Shown: one piece after another, positions 53,215 through 61,652 of the stretch
Numbering within the stretch: position 1 is the stretch's first letter
Layout: each line of letters opens with the position of its first letter
From: Hyphomicrobium_A sp963759735
GTDB taxonomy: Bacteria; Pseudomonadota; Alphaproteobacteria; Rhizobiales; Hyphomicrobiaceae
DNA length: 64,000 nucleotides
Direction: 5' to 3'
Assembly (NCBI GenBank): GCA_963759735.1
Contig: CAVXAF010000009.1
Coordinates: 248,001 to 312,000, forward strand
Notes under the pieces: model-generated
Told to the model about the DNA's origin: nothing
The model's input: only the letters and a program-made list of their open reading frames with translations
Databases searched by the model: none
Translations under genes and position numbers: made by a program

Positions 53215-53722
53215 TGCGCTTCCTCCATTTTAAGGTTCTTGCCACGCTTGTAGCGGTGGTGAACAGCAGCGCCTCACACCCTAGTTTGCGGGATTGGGGG
53301 TTTTCCCCTTCTTCTCCCTGGCGATCGACGAGCCTTGCTAGCGACTGCTAGATGACCCTGGATGCCGTGTCACACCGCGGCACATCTACGCACTTTTTTT
53401 TCCCGACCGCAAGCCGGCCTGGTAACGAAAATTCACGGGTCCGTGAATAGGACAAGATGGTTGACGTAAATTCTTCCGCATCCAGTCTGGGTTTGTTGCG
53501 CTGCACTCAAAAATGGTGCGGCGCACGACAAGGTTCTGAACTAGGCCCGTTTTCCTTGAATAACTCGCTGCGCGAGCCGCGCGCCGGCGCCGCTGATGCC
53601 ACCAACGTGCACAAGATCGTCGAGTTAAACCGTTCCTCGCCGCGCGCATCACTCTCACAAACGCCTCTCGCTCGCGTGATCGATTGCGCCCATATTCGTT
53701 AGAGCCCCAGACGAGGCAAAAC
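53215..53722. promoter_or_regulatory. Divergent xoxF / metallohydrolase promoter region
   Basis: About 510 bases with no gene, holding the promoter and leader of xoxF (minus) and of the quinoprotein metallohydrolase (plus). Visible items: a small GGGG-TTTT-CCCC hairpin at 53299-53310 in the xoxF leader, a T-rich block near 53393-53401, and the paired palindromes at 53497-53525. Promoter hexamers cannot be assigned with confidence. Confidence 0.5.
53497..53525 (-). promoter_or_regulatory. Paired TGC-N3-GCA palindromes upstream of xoxF
   Basis: TGCGCTGCA (53497-53505) and TGCGGCGCA (53517-53525), the second embedded in the perfect palindrome GTGCG-G-CGCAC, centres 20 bases apart (two helical turns). 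They lie about 285-310 bases before the xoxF ATG and 200-225 before the divergent gene. The paired layout is shared with 51275-51304 upstream of xoxG. Confidence 0.5.
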
Positions 53723-54693
53723 ATGCCCACAACGCCATCCCGAGGACAACGAATCCGGGAGTTTTTCCCGAACGTTACAGCGTTGCTGGTGACCGTCGTT
53801 CTGCTCGCCGTGGCGACGCCAGGAAGCGCGCAAGAACCTCTCTCGGTGAGCGAGATCGCCCCCGGCGTCTTCGTCCATCAGGGTCGCTATGAGATTTTTA
53901 CCCCGCGCAACTCCGGCGATACCGCCAACGCCGGATTCATCGTCGGCCGCGATGGCGTTGCCGTCATCGACACGGGCGGCAGCGAACATGTCGGAGCCGC
54001 GCTGCTGGCTGCCATTCGTGCGCGCACCAAGCTGCCCATCAAGTATGTGATCAACACGCACATGCATCCTGACCACGTGTTCGGCAACGCCGCCTTCGAG
54101 GCCGAGAAACCGGCGTTTGTCGGGCACGCCAAGCTGCCGCGCGCGCTGGCGGCACGCTCCGATCGCTATCTCGCGATCAACAAAGAGCTGCTCGGCGACT
54201 TCCTTTGCAGGAACGCGCATCATCCCGCCCACGCAGCTCGTCGACAATCGCCTGGAAATCGACCTCGGCGACCGCAAGGTGCTCATCGAGGCGCACGCGA
54301 CGGCCCACACCGACAACGACCTGACGGTACTCGATGAGAAAACGGGGACCATGTTCCTGGGCGATCTGCTGTTTTCCAAGCACGTGCCGGCGCTTGATGG
54401 ATCGATCACGCGGCTGGCTCGCGCTGATCGACAAGCTCGCCGCGCGCACCGACGTGAAACGTGCGGTGCCCGGGCACGGCCCTGAACAGATGTCATGGCC
54501 ATCGGCCCTGGCGGCCGAGCAGCGCTATCTCGGCACGGTGGCGAAGGAAGTACGGGAGATGATCAAGCAGGGACGAACCCTGTCGGAGGCGGCCGCGACC
54601 GTCGGTTTGTCCGAAAAAGATGCATGGCTTCTGTTCAAAGAGTATCATGCACGCAACGTTTCCGCTGCCTTCGCCGAACTAGAATGGGAATGA
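53723..54693 (+). CDS. Quinoprotein-associated zinc metallohydrolase (SoxH-related), two frameshifts
   Basis: A secreted metallo-beta-lactamase-fold protein: signal ALLVTVVLLAVATPGSAQ, then ISEIAPGVFVHQGRYEIF-type N-terminus, FIVGRDGVAVIDTGGS and the zinc motif NTHMHPDHVFGNAAF. The frame changes near 54200 (into FAGTRIIPPTQLVDNRLEID, HATAHTDNDLTVLDEKTGTMF, GDLLFSKHVPALDGSI) and again near 54408 (into RGWLALIDKLAARTDVKRAVPGHGP...). The span is two bases over a multiple of three, fitting two single-base insertions and a 322-residue product. This SoxH-related family co-occurs with PQQ dehydrogenases. The substrate is unknown. Confidence 0.82.
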
Positions 54694-54727
54694 CCGGCAG
54701 GCAGCAACGCGACGCGGGAGAAGACTG

Positions 54728-55549
54728 ATGCGAGCAGCACCAAGAAAAACATGGACGATGTCACTGTCGGTGGCGTGCCTGCTGGCGCTCGGCGCCATGG
54801 CCCCGGCCACGGCGGCGGACGACCCTTGGCAGGACATTCGCCGCGACGTGTTCGACAATCGCGAGATCGCCGAGAACGACGGCACGGTCACCCTCGAAGC
54901 GCCGTATCGAGCCGAGGATGCGGCCGTCGTGCCCCTTACCATGCGCATTCCGGCCAGCGCCGGCGAGGTGAAGAGCCTCACCCTGGTCATCGACAAGAAC
55001 CCCGCACCCGTCGCCGCGACCTTCCACTTCGGCGAGGCGGCCGGCAAGGGCGACCGCATGCTGTCGACGCGCGTGCGCATCGACATGTATTCCAACGTCC
55101 GCGCCGTCGTCGAAACGGCCGACGGCAAGCTGCACATGGCGGTCCACTTCGTGAAGGCGTCGGGCGGCTGCTCGGCGGCAGCTTCCAAGGACGCCGACGA
55201 GGCATTTGCCAACCTCGGCAAGATGCAAGTGCGCACCTTCGATGATCCGGCCATGAAGGATCGCTCCCCGCCGGTGCGCGAGGCGCAGGTGATGATCCGC
55301 CATCCCAACTTCACCGGCATGCAGATGGACCAGGTGACGCGCCAGTACACACCGATGATGATCGTGCAGGAGATCGAGGTGAAGCGCGCCGGCACCCGCA
55401 TCTTCAAGATGGAGGGCGGCATCTCGATTTCCGAGAACCCCAACTTCCGCTTCTCCTTCGCGCCCGGCGGTGACGACACGCTCGAGGTGACGGCGACCGA
55501 CACCGACGGGCGGGTGTTCACCGCCACGTCGGCCGGCAAGGCGTCCTAG
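54728..55549 (+). CDS. Quinoprotein-dehydrogenase-associated SoxYZ-like carrier
   Basis: A 273-residue exported protein: signal TWTMSLSVACLLALGAMAPATAA, a SoxY-like domain with the sulfur-carrier cysteine C148 in KASGGCSAAAS (SoxY uses GGCG at the terminus of a swinging arm), then a SoxZ-like domain (about 180-270: PVREAQVMIRHPNFTGMQMD, IFKMEGGISISENPNFRFSFAPGGDDTLEVTATDTDG). No SoxXA or SoxB is visible. In this fused form it travels with PQQ dehydrogenases, not thiosulfate oxidation. It lies 34 bases after the metallohydrolase and is followed by a terminator. Confidence 0.88.
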   Translation: MRAAPRKTWTMSLSVACLLALGAMAPATAADDPWQDIRRDVFDNREIAENDGTVTLEAPYRAEDAAVVPLTMRIPASAGEVKSLTLVIDKNPAPVAATFHFGEAAGKGDRMLSTRVRIDMYSNVRAVVETADGKLHMAVHFVKASGGCSAAASKDADEAFANLGKMQVRTFDDPAMKDRSPPVREAQVMIRHPNFTGMQMDQVTRQYTPMMIVQEIEVKRAGTRIFKMEGGISISENPNFRFSFAPGGDDTLEVTATDTDGRVFTATSAGKAS

Positions 55550-55595
55550 TAGCGGCGACGGGGCCACGGTTCCCGCGTCGATAAGCGCAAAAATT

Positions 55596-55623
55596 AAGGG
55601 CGCCCGATTGCGGCGCCCTTTTT
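55596..55623 (+). terminator. Rho-independent terminator after SoxYZ-like gene
   Basis: AAGGGCGCC and GGCGCCCTT form a nine-pair stem around a seven-base loop, followed by TTT (TTTTT with the stem end). It lies 46 bases after the stop. Confidence 0.9.
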
Positions 55624-55628
55624 CGTGC

Positions 55629-55692
55629 AAGCAGCGAAGCTGCGTCCCTTTAGAAGCAGCGAAGCTCCGCGCTCAGAAGCAGCGAAGCTCCG
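55629..55692 (-). repeat. Three tandem copies of a 16-base unit at a gene 3' end
   Basis: AAGCAGCGAAGCTNCG occurs at 55629-55644, 55654-55669 and 55677-55692 with periods of 25 and 23 bases. The last copy covers the final codons and stop of the minus-strand gene at 55673. The other two lie just past it, as if the 3' end had been duplicated. Confidence 0.7.
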
Positions 55693-56032
55693 CTTCGACC
55701 TGGGCCCGCTTGAGGTTCTTCACCTTCTCCAATAGTGGGGCGAAGCTGTTGAACATGGCGACGCTCTCGCCGCCCTTCTGGCGTACCGACATGATCGTCT
55801 CCGCCGCCTCGTATTCCGCGTAGGGCAGCAGTCCGGCGATGATGTCGATCGAGCACGAGCACTTGTCGAGCACGACGCGGTTCTGCCCATTGGTCTGCAT
55901 GCACGCGAACACGTAGTCGGCGCGGGCCGCGGTCGGATAGTCGTTGGCCGGCAATTCGACGGCGCGCGACGGCCCGCTCATCACGATGGCCATCACCGCG
56001 AGACAGCCGGCGGCGAAGATGCGCTTGCTCAT
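55673..56032 (-). CDS. Secreted cysteine-containing protein, unknown
   Basis: A 119-residue precursor: signal MSKRIFAAGCLAVMAIVMSGPSRA; the mature part has DYPTAARADYVFACMQTNGQNRVVLDKCSCSIDIIAGLLPYAEYEAAETIM and a C-terminal Cys (ELRCF). Four mature cysteines suggest disulfides, or possibly metal or haem binding, though no CxxCH is present. It overlaps the preceding gene by ATGA. I do not recognise the family. Confidence 0.7.
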   Translation of the reverse strand: MSKRIFAAGCLAVMAIVMSGPSRAVELPANDYPTAARADYVFACMQTNGQNRVVLDKCSCSIDIIAGLLPYAEYEAAETIMSVRQKGGESVAMFNSFAPLLEKVKNLKRAQVEAELRCF

Positions 56033-56724
56033 GGGGCGGCCTCCAGTCCCTTGACGCCGGCCAACGTGATGCGCTCGCTGAGCTTCAGCGTCGCCGGGGG
56101 ATACCGGTTATGGTAGGTGGCGAACAGATCGACGATCTCGCCCGGCACCTGCTCGCTGACGATCACCGCGTACTTGGCGCCTTCCCAACCCTGCATCTTC
56201 GATTCGTACTTGTCGCCGACGTAGGGCGTCATCGAGATGCGATAGGCGTCAACCTGCTTGCCGTCGTAGTCGACCTTGATGGGCTCGACCTTGGCCTTCA
56301 GCCAGCCATCGGAAAAGCTCTTCTGCAGGTAGTTGATCTGCCCGCCGGCCAGCTGGTTGAAGGTGTTCACTGCCTGGGCAAAGAACACCGCGAACACCGG
56401 ATTGATCGAGAACTTCTCCAGCTTCTGCAGGTCGCGGGCGCGATCACCGGTGTAGATCTGCAGCTCAAGGTCCTTCTGGCTGTCGCCCTTGTCGGCAGCG
56501 ATCTTCAGGGTGATGTCGTCGGAGAACGGCACGCCGAGGATCTTCGGATCGGTGACCGTGCGATTGAACTTGTAGTCGATCGTCTTGCCGGGCTCGAGTT
56601 TAGCAAGATGCTTGCGCTCAAAGATCAGGTCGGTTGCCTTCGGCGCATCGGCGGCTGCCACGACGTGAGATCCCAGTATCAGCGAGAGGGCGAGAACCGT
56701 GCCTCCCAAACCATAAAACCGCAT
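56029..56724 (-). CDS. Secreted protein, unknown, near xox cluster
   Basis: A 231-residue precursor: signal RFYGLGGTVLALSLILGSHVVAAA, then a beta-rich domain (LIFERKHLAKLEPGKTIDYKFNRTVTDP, LELQIYTGDRARDLQKLEKFSINPVFAVFFAQAVNTF, YRISMTPYVGDKYESKMQGWEGAKYAVIVSEQVPGEIVDLFATYHNRYPPATLKL). No cysteines or known catalytic motif. I chose the ATG at 56724 (an ATG at 56763 adds 13 residues). It is coupled to the Cys protein downstream. Confidence 0.7.
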   Translation of the reverse strand: MRFYGLGGTVLALSLILGSHVVAAADAPKATDLIFERKHLAKLEPGKTIDYKFNRTVTDPKILGVPFSDDITLKIAADKGDSQKDLELQIYTGDRARDLQKLEKFSINPVFAVFFAQAVNTFNQLAGGQINYLQKSFSDGWLKAKVEPIKVDYDGKQVDAYRISMTPYVGDKYESKMQGWEGAKYAVIVSEQVPGEIVDLFATYHNRYPPATLKLSERITLAGVKGLEAAP

Positions 56725-56897
56725 ACGAACGCATCCTTCCGAGCTGCCACGCTGCAGTGGCATTGGTTGCCACCTTTTCCGCGCCGTTTTACCAATGCCG
56801 GCATGCGCCCGTAAACAGGTTCGACCTTAACGTTTGGTCATGCGGTTTACGGAACCGTGAGCGCTGCACTGCAACAAGCGGCGGTCGATCGGTGGTT

Positions 56898-57874
56898 TCA
56901 GCGCAGGAACAGTCCAAATGCGCGCGGACCATCGCCGACGGCCGCCTCCCCGGTGACTGCCAGCTTGGCGGTATCGATGCGCATCAGCAGGTTGTCGAAC
57001 CAGCAGGCCACGTAGACATTGGCTCCGGCCGCATCGGTGGCGATGCCCTCGGGGTGATCGCCGACGTCGATGGTCGCCACCACTTTCAGGTCGGCCAGGG
57101 TGATGACGCTGACGGTGCTGGCGTACTGGTTCGTGACAAAGGCGTGGGTCGCAGTCAGCGCCACGGCATAGGGCCGGTGTCCGACCGGCACATTGCCGAC
57201 CAGCTTGCCGGCAGCGATGTCGATGACGCTGACGTTGTCGCTGGCCACGTTGGCCGTGTAGGCGCGCCGGCCCGCGGCATCGATGGTGATCCCGAACGGA
57301 CGCTCGCCGACCTTCACGGTGCCGACCCGCGTGTTGCTCGCCGCGTCGATGATCGACACCTGGTCGCTGTCGCGGTCGGCGCTCAGCAGCAGCGCCCCGT
57401 CGGGCGTGACTGCCAGCCCCGAGGGAGATTCCCCGACGGCGATCTCGGTCACGACCGTCGCCCGCCTGCGGATCGACCACCGAGATTTTGTGCGTGTACC
57501 AGTCGGCGACGTAGATGCGTCCGTTGCGTCGGATGCGCGGCGATGCCGAGCGGCCCCTGCCCGACCTTGATGCGCTTCGTCACCTGCCGCGCCAGGGTGT
57601 CGATGACCACCACCTCTTTGCCTTCCGGCGCGGTGATATAGGCGTGCTTGCCGTCGGGGGACATGGCGATGCCGGCCGGCTTGCCGCCGATGGTGATCTC
57701 GGCCACCGACCGCATGTCGGGGAGCGACACGACGGAGAGGCTGTCCCCGGTCTGGTTGGTGACGAATGCCTCGCTCACCGTCCTTGGTGTGCCGGCCGCG
57801 CCGCTGCCCGCCACGGCGGCACAGGAGAGCGCCGCCGTCAAAGCTATGGCGAAGGTGTAAGGGTGGCGGCGCAT
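56898..57874 (-). CDS. YVTN beta-propeller protein, two frameshifts
   Basis: The first frame (57874 to about 57530) has signal YTFAIALTAALSCAAVAGSGAAG and blades SEAFVTNQTGDSLSVVSLPDMRSVAEITIGGKPAGIAMSPDGKHAYI. A short middle frame reads GRIYVADWYTHKISVVDPQAG (about 57530-57465). The last frame (57452 to 56898) gives VTEIAVGESPSGLAVTPDGALLLSADRDSDQVSIID and further blades to the end. The whole is a seven-blade propeller of about 325 residues interrupted twice. It is transcribed after the MxaD-like gene with a 16-base gap. Confidence 0.8.
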
Positions 57875-57890
57875 GTGGCCTGCCGCAGCA

Positions 57891-58418
57891 TCAGCCGCCG
57901 GATTCGATCTTCTGCTTCAACGAATCGAGGCCGGCGCGATACATGTCCTTCACGGCCTTGGCGGCGGCCGCGTCGTTCAACTCCGGCGGCGGATCGTTGT
58001 TCATGAAGCCGCGATAGAATGCGCCCTTCCACTCGACCGTCGACTTGTCGCCTTCGCCTTTGACGGTGATGCTCGCCGAGTAGTTGTTCACCGGCAGCAC
58101 CTTGGGATCGACCTTCGGTATCTCGTACTTGAGCGTCATCTTGGCGGCATCGAGACCGATCAGCTTATTGTCGATGGTGCCGCCTGACTTCAGCGTCAGC
58201 ACGCGCGTCGCCCCGACCTCGCCGCCGGTCGCCTCGGTCTTCGCCACGGCGGGGTGCCAGCTCATGTCCTTGAAGTTGCCGACCACGGCCCAGACTTTGT
58301 CGGCCGGCGCGTTGATCTCAACAGTCTCCGTCACCTTCTGGCGCGACGGACCATGGGCCGACGCCAAGGCCGGAAACAAGGCCACTGCAGCCAGCCCGAG
58401 CGCAAGAGCTCTTATCAT
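57891..58418 (-). CDS. MxaD-like secreted SRPBCC protein
   Basis: A 175-residue precursor with signal MIRALALGLAAVALFPALASA and a START/SRPBCC domain: RQKVTETVEINAPADKVWAVVGNFKDMSWHPAVAKTEATGGEVGATRVLTL, KVLPVNNYSASITV, EWKGAFYRGFMNNDPPPELNDAAAAKAVKDMYRAGLDSLK. This matches MxaD, a periplasmic protein reported to improve coupling of methanol dehydrogenase to its cytochrome. The ribosome site GGAAGGAAAT precedes the ATG. It is divergent from fhcB. Confidence 0.8.
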   Translation of the reverse strand: MIRALALGLAAVALFPALASAHGPSRQKVTETVEINAPADKVWAVVGNFKDMSWHPAVAKTEATGGEVGATRVLTLKSGGTIDNKLIGLDAAKMTLKYEIPKVDPKVLPVNNYSASITVKGEGDKSTVEWKGAFYRGFMNNDPPPELNDAAAAKAVKDMYRAGLDSLKQKIESGG

Positions 58419-58588
58419 TCTATTTCCTTCCAATACCGGTTCTTTGGCGCGCCTCGGCGGCGACCATAGTAGCGCTGCGACGGCTCTGCAATCGACGCCC
58501 GCCCCGGCAAACCGCCGCATTCGCGGCGCTGTTGTTTTGGAGGGGCGTCCGTGCTTACTTGCGCCGCGCGCGAGGGAGACTGCACCGC

Positions 58589-59968
58589 ATGACTGCACAG
58601 GCCGAGGGTGAGCCGACAGGTACCCACACCTACGACAATGTCACCTGTCCTTTTTGCGGCCTCCTGTGCGACGACTTGCGGATCACCCGCACCGGCTCGA
58701 CGCTGAAGGTCGATAACGGCTGCCCCCGCGCCAACGCCGGATTCCAGCGTCCCCTGCCTGCCGCCAAACCCATGGTCCGCGGCGCCGAGGTCAGCTTCGA
58801 GGAGGCCGTGCAGGCCGCCGCCGGTCTCGTACGAGCGGCGAAACTGCCGCTCTATGGCGGCATGGCCAGCGATGTGAGCGGCGCCCGCGCCGTGATGGCC
58901 ATCGCCGACAAGACCTGCGGTGTCGTCGACCACGCCCTGAGCGAAGGCCAATACCGCAATTTCCGCGTCGTGCAGACGAGCGGCTGGATCATGTCGACGC
59001 TCACCGAGGTGCGCAATCGCGCCGACCTGTTGGTCATCGTCGGCACCGACGTACACAAGTTGCATGGCCGCTTCTTCGACCGCATCGTCACCAACCAGCA
59101 CACCATGTTCGAAGGGTTGGCAGGCAAGCGGACCATCGTCTTCATCGGCGAGGGTCTCGACACCTCGGCCGCCACCGGGCCGCGTATCGATGAGGTGATC
59201 ACGCTGCCCGTCGCCAAGGACCGCATCCCCGAAGTTCTGGGCGCGATCTCGGCGCTGCTGCGCGGCCATCCCATCCCGCCTCCGGAAGCACCGGCCGCCA
59301 GCGGCGCCAAGCGCAGCGGTATACTCTCGTCGCTGCTGTCGGGGGGCAAGAGCAGCTCTCCGGCCGCCGCCGCGCACGAGATCGCCGGCGTCGCCTTCAG
59401 CGCCATCGCCGCGGTCGCCGAGAAGTGCAAACAGGCGAAGTATGGCGTCATGGTATGGGCGCCGCCGGCGCTGAGCATGCCGCAGGCCGACCTCACCGTG
59501 CACATGATGACGGAGATCGTGCGCGAGTTGAACATTCACACGCGCTTCGCCGGCCTTTCGCTCGGTGGCAACGAGGGCGCGCCCAGCGCCGCATCGACCT
59601 GCACCTGGCAGACCGGTTTCCCGCTGCGCGTCAGCTTCGCCAATGGCGCGCCCGAGTACGACTCCTACCGCTTCAACATCTCGCGCATGCTCACCGATGG
59701 CGAAGGTGACATGCTTCTCTGGGTTGCCTCCATCGGCACCGACATCGGTCTGCCGCAGACGACCGCGCCCACCATCCTGCTTGGCACACCGGGAGTGCGC
59801 ACGGCGCAGCCGGCAACGGTCTATATTCCCGTGGGCACGCCCGGCATCGACCACACCGGTCAGATGGTCCGTTGCGACAACGTCGTGTCGTTGCCCATGC
59901 AGAACCTCGGCCGCTCGCAGTTGCCGAGCGCCGCCAAAGTCCTCACCGCCATCCAAGCCGCCCTCTAG
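58589..59968 (+). CDS. fhcB: Formyltransferase/hydrolase complex subunit B
   Basis: A 459-residue homologue of formylmethanofuran dehydrogenase subunit B. It keeps the N-terminal cysteines C20-x2-C23-x3-C27 and C45 (TCPFCGLLCDDL, NGCPRAN). Where archaeal FwdB has the tungsten-ligating Cys/Sec (VCHGP-like), this protein has GVVDHALSEG, with Asp at that place. In bacteria the Fhc complex works without redox chemistry, hydrolysing formyl-methanofuran to formate. The ATG at 58589 follows GAGGGAGA. It is first in fhcBADC. Confidence 0.93.
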   Translation: MTAQAEGEPTGTHTYDNVTCPFCGLLCDDLRITRTGSTLKVDNGCPRANAGFQRPLPAAKPMVRGAEVSFEEAVQAAAGLVRAAKLPLYGGMASDVSGARAVMAIADKTCGVVDHALSEGQYRNFRVVQTSGWIMSTLTEVRNRADLLVIVGTDVHKLHGRFFDRIVTNQHTMFEGLAGKRTIVFIGEGLDTSAATGPRIDEVITLPVAKDRIPEVLGAISALLRGHPIPPPEAPAASGAKRSGILSSLLSGGKSSSPAAAAHEIAGVAFSAIAAVAEKCKQAKYGVMVWAPPALSMPQADLTVHMMTEIVRELNIHTRFAGLSLGGNEGAPSAASTCTWQTGFPLRVSFANGAPEYDSYRFNISRMLTDGEGDMLLWVASIGTDIGLPQTTAPTILLGTPGVRTAQPATVYIPVGTPGIDHTGQMVRCDNVVSLPMQNLGRSQLPSAAKVLTAIQAAL

Positions 59969-59984
59969 ACGTGAGCCTCACGCG

Positions 59985-61652
59985 ATGATGATCAAGCTGA
60001 CCGGCGGCAAGGTCTACGACCCCGCGAACAACGTGAACGGCGAAATCCGCGACATCTACATCGTGGACGGGCGCATCGTTCCCGCCAATCCCGACGCACG
60101 CATCGACAAGGAGTACGACCTGCGCGGCAAGGTCGTGATGGCCGGCGGCATCGATCCGCACACGCACATCGGCGGCGGCAAGGTGACGATCGCCCGCACG
60201 CTGATGCCGGAGGATCACGAGAAGGACGAGGTGCACCACACAGCGCTGACGCGCGCCGGCACGGGCCACGCGCTCCCCTCGACCATGGTGACCGGCTATC
60301 GCTACGCTGAGATGGGCTACACCGCGGCCTTCGAGCCCGCCATGCTTCCCGCCAACGCGCGCCAGGCGCACATGGAGATGGGCGACACGCCGCTGCTCGA
60401 CAAGGGCGCCTTCGTCATGCTCGGCAGCGACGACTTCCTGCTGCGCGCCATCGCCGAAAAGCGCGATTTCGAATTCATCAAGGACTACATGGCGTGGACG
60501 ATGCACTCCTCGCAGGCCATCGCCATGAAGGTGGTGAACCCGGGCGGCATCAGCGCCTTCAAGTTCAACCAGCGCAAGCTCGATCTCGATGAAAAGCACG
60601 TCTACTACGGGATGACGCCCCGCGACATCATCCTGACGCTGGCGCGCGGGCTGCTCGAGCTGGGCGTCACGCATCCGCTGCACGTACACGGCTGCAACCT
60701 CGGTATTCCCGGCAACGTCGAGACGACGCTGGCGACGATCCGCGCAACCGACGGCCTGCCGCTGCACCTGACGCACATCCAGTTCCACAGCTATGCCACC
60801 GAGGGCGACAGGCACTTCTCGTCCGGCGCCGTGCAGATCGCCGAGCTACTGAAGAAGTATCCGAACATCTCGATCGACGTCGGCCAGGTCATGTTCGGCC
60901 AGACCTGCACGGCCTCGGGCGACAGCATGCGCCAGTACAACGGCGCCAAGAACGCCGACCCCAAGCGTTGGGTGGTCATGGACATCGAGTGCGATGCCGG
61001 CTGCGGTGTCGTCCCCTTCCGCTATCGCGACAAGAGCTACGTCCACGCGCTGCAGTGGGCGATCGGCCTTGAGACCTTCCTGCTGTGCGAAGATCCCTGG
61101 CGCATCTTCCTCACCACCGACCATCCGAACGGCGCGCCGTTCTATACCTATCCGCACTTGATCCGCCTGCTCATGGACCGCGATTTCCGTCGCGATACGA
61201 TGCAGCGCGTCAACCAGGACGCGCTCAAGTACTCGACGCTGCCGATGCTCGACCGCGAGTACTCGCTCTACGAAGTCGCGGTGCTCACCCGCGCCGGGCC
61301 GGCCCGCAGCCTCGGCCTCAAGGACCTCGGCCACGTCGGCCCCGGTGCCAAGGCCGACATCACCGTCTACAGCGATGACGCCAACCGCGAGCGGATGTTC
61401 GAAAAGCCGCTATACGTGTTCAAGAACGGCGAGCTGATCGTGCAAGACGGCAAGGTCATCAAGGTCGTCAACGGCGCCACGCACGTCGTGCGCCCCGAGT
61501 TCAATCGCGACATCGAGAAGCCGCTTAAGGAATACTTCGACCGCTACATGACGGTGCGCATGGAAAACTTCCGCTTGAGCGATGACGAGATCATCGATGG
61601 CGGGCGCGGCGAAATCATCGTGCAGCCGACGAGGGCCAGGACGTCGTCATGA
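59985..61652 (+). CDS. fhcA: Formyltransferase/hydrolase complex subunit A
   Basis: A 555-residue amidohydrolase-fold subunit that hydrolyses formyl-methanofuran. Metal site residues appear in GGIDPHTHIGGGK, HVHGCNLGIPGN, THIQFHSY and TTDHPNGAPF. It opens with MMIKLTGGKVYDPANNVNGE (ATG at 59985 or 59988). The C-terminal part contains GPGAKADITVYSDD. It overlaps fhcD by ATGA, and order BADC matches other methylotrophs. Confidence 0.95.
   Translation: MMIKLTGGKVYDPANNVNGEIRDIYIVDGRIVPANPDARIDKEYDLRGKVVMAGGIDPHTHIGGGKVTIARTLMPEDHEKDEVHHTALTRAGTGHALPSTMVTGYRYAEMGYTAAFEPAMLPANARQAHMEMGDTPLLDKGAFVMLGSDDFLLRAIAEKRDFEFIKDYMAWTMHSSQAIAMKVVNPGGISAFKFNQRKLDLDEKHVYYGMTPRDIILTLARGLLELGVTHPLHVHGCNLGIPGNVETTLATIRATDGLPLHLTHIQFHSYATEGDRHFSSGAVQIAELLKKYPNISIDVGQVMFGQTCTASGDSMRQYNGAKNADPKRWVVMDIECDAGCGVVPFRYRDKSYVHALQWAIGLETFLLCEDPWRIFLTTDHPNGAPFYTYPHLIRLLMDRDFRRDTMQRVNQDALKYSTLPMLDREYSLYEVAVLTRAGPARSLGLKDLGHVGPGAKADITVYSDDANRERMFEKPLYVFKNGELIVQDGKVIKVVNGATHVVRPEFNRDIEKPLKEYFDRYMTVRMENFRLSDDEIIDGGRGEIIVQPTRARTSS

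Noticed and set aside
53497..53525. NtrC-type nitrogen control site (TGCAC...GGTGC)
   Set aside because: The half-sites partly match but their spacing is seven rather than five bases, and the xoxG copy does not fit.
54728..55549. Part of a thiosulfate-oxidising sox operon
   Set aside because: No soxA, soxX, soxB or soxCD is present. The fused SoxYZ form and linkage to a PQQ dehydrogenase indicate the quinoprotein-associated family.
55629..55692. CRISPR-like repeats
   Set aside because: Only three 16-base units with 7-9 base gaps, embedded in a gene end, and no cas genes anywhere.
58415..59956. 513-codon open frame antisense to fhcB
   Set aside because: Shadow of fhcB; no ribosome site or recognisable motif, and it would overlap the start of the MxaD-like gene.
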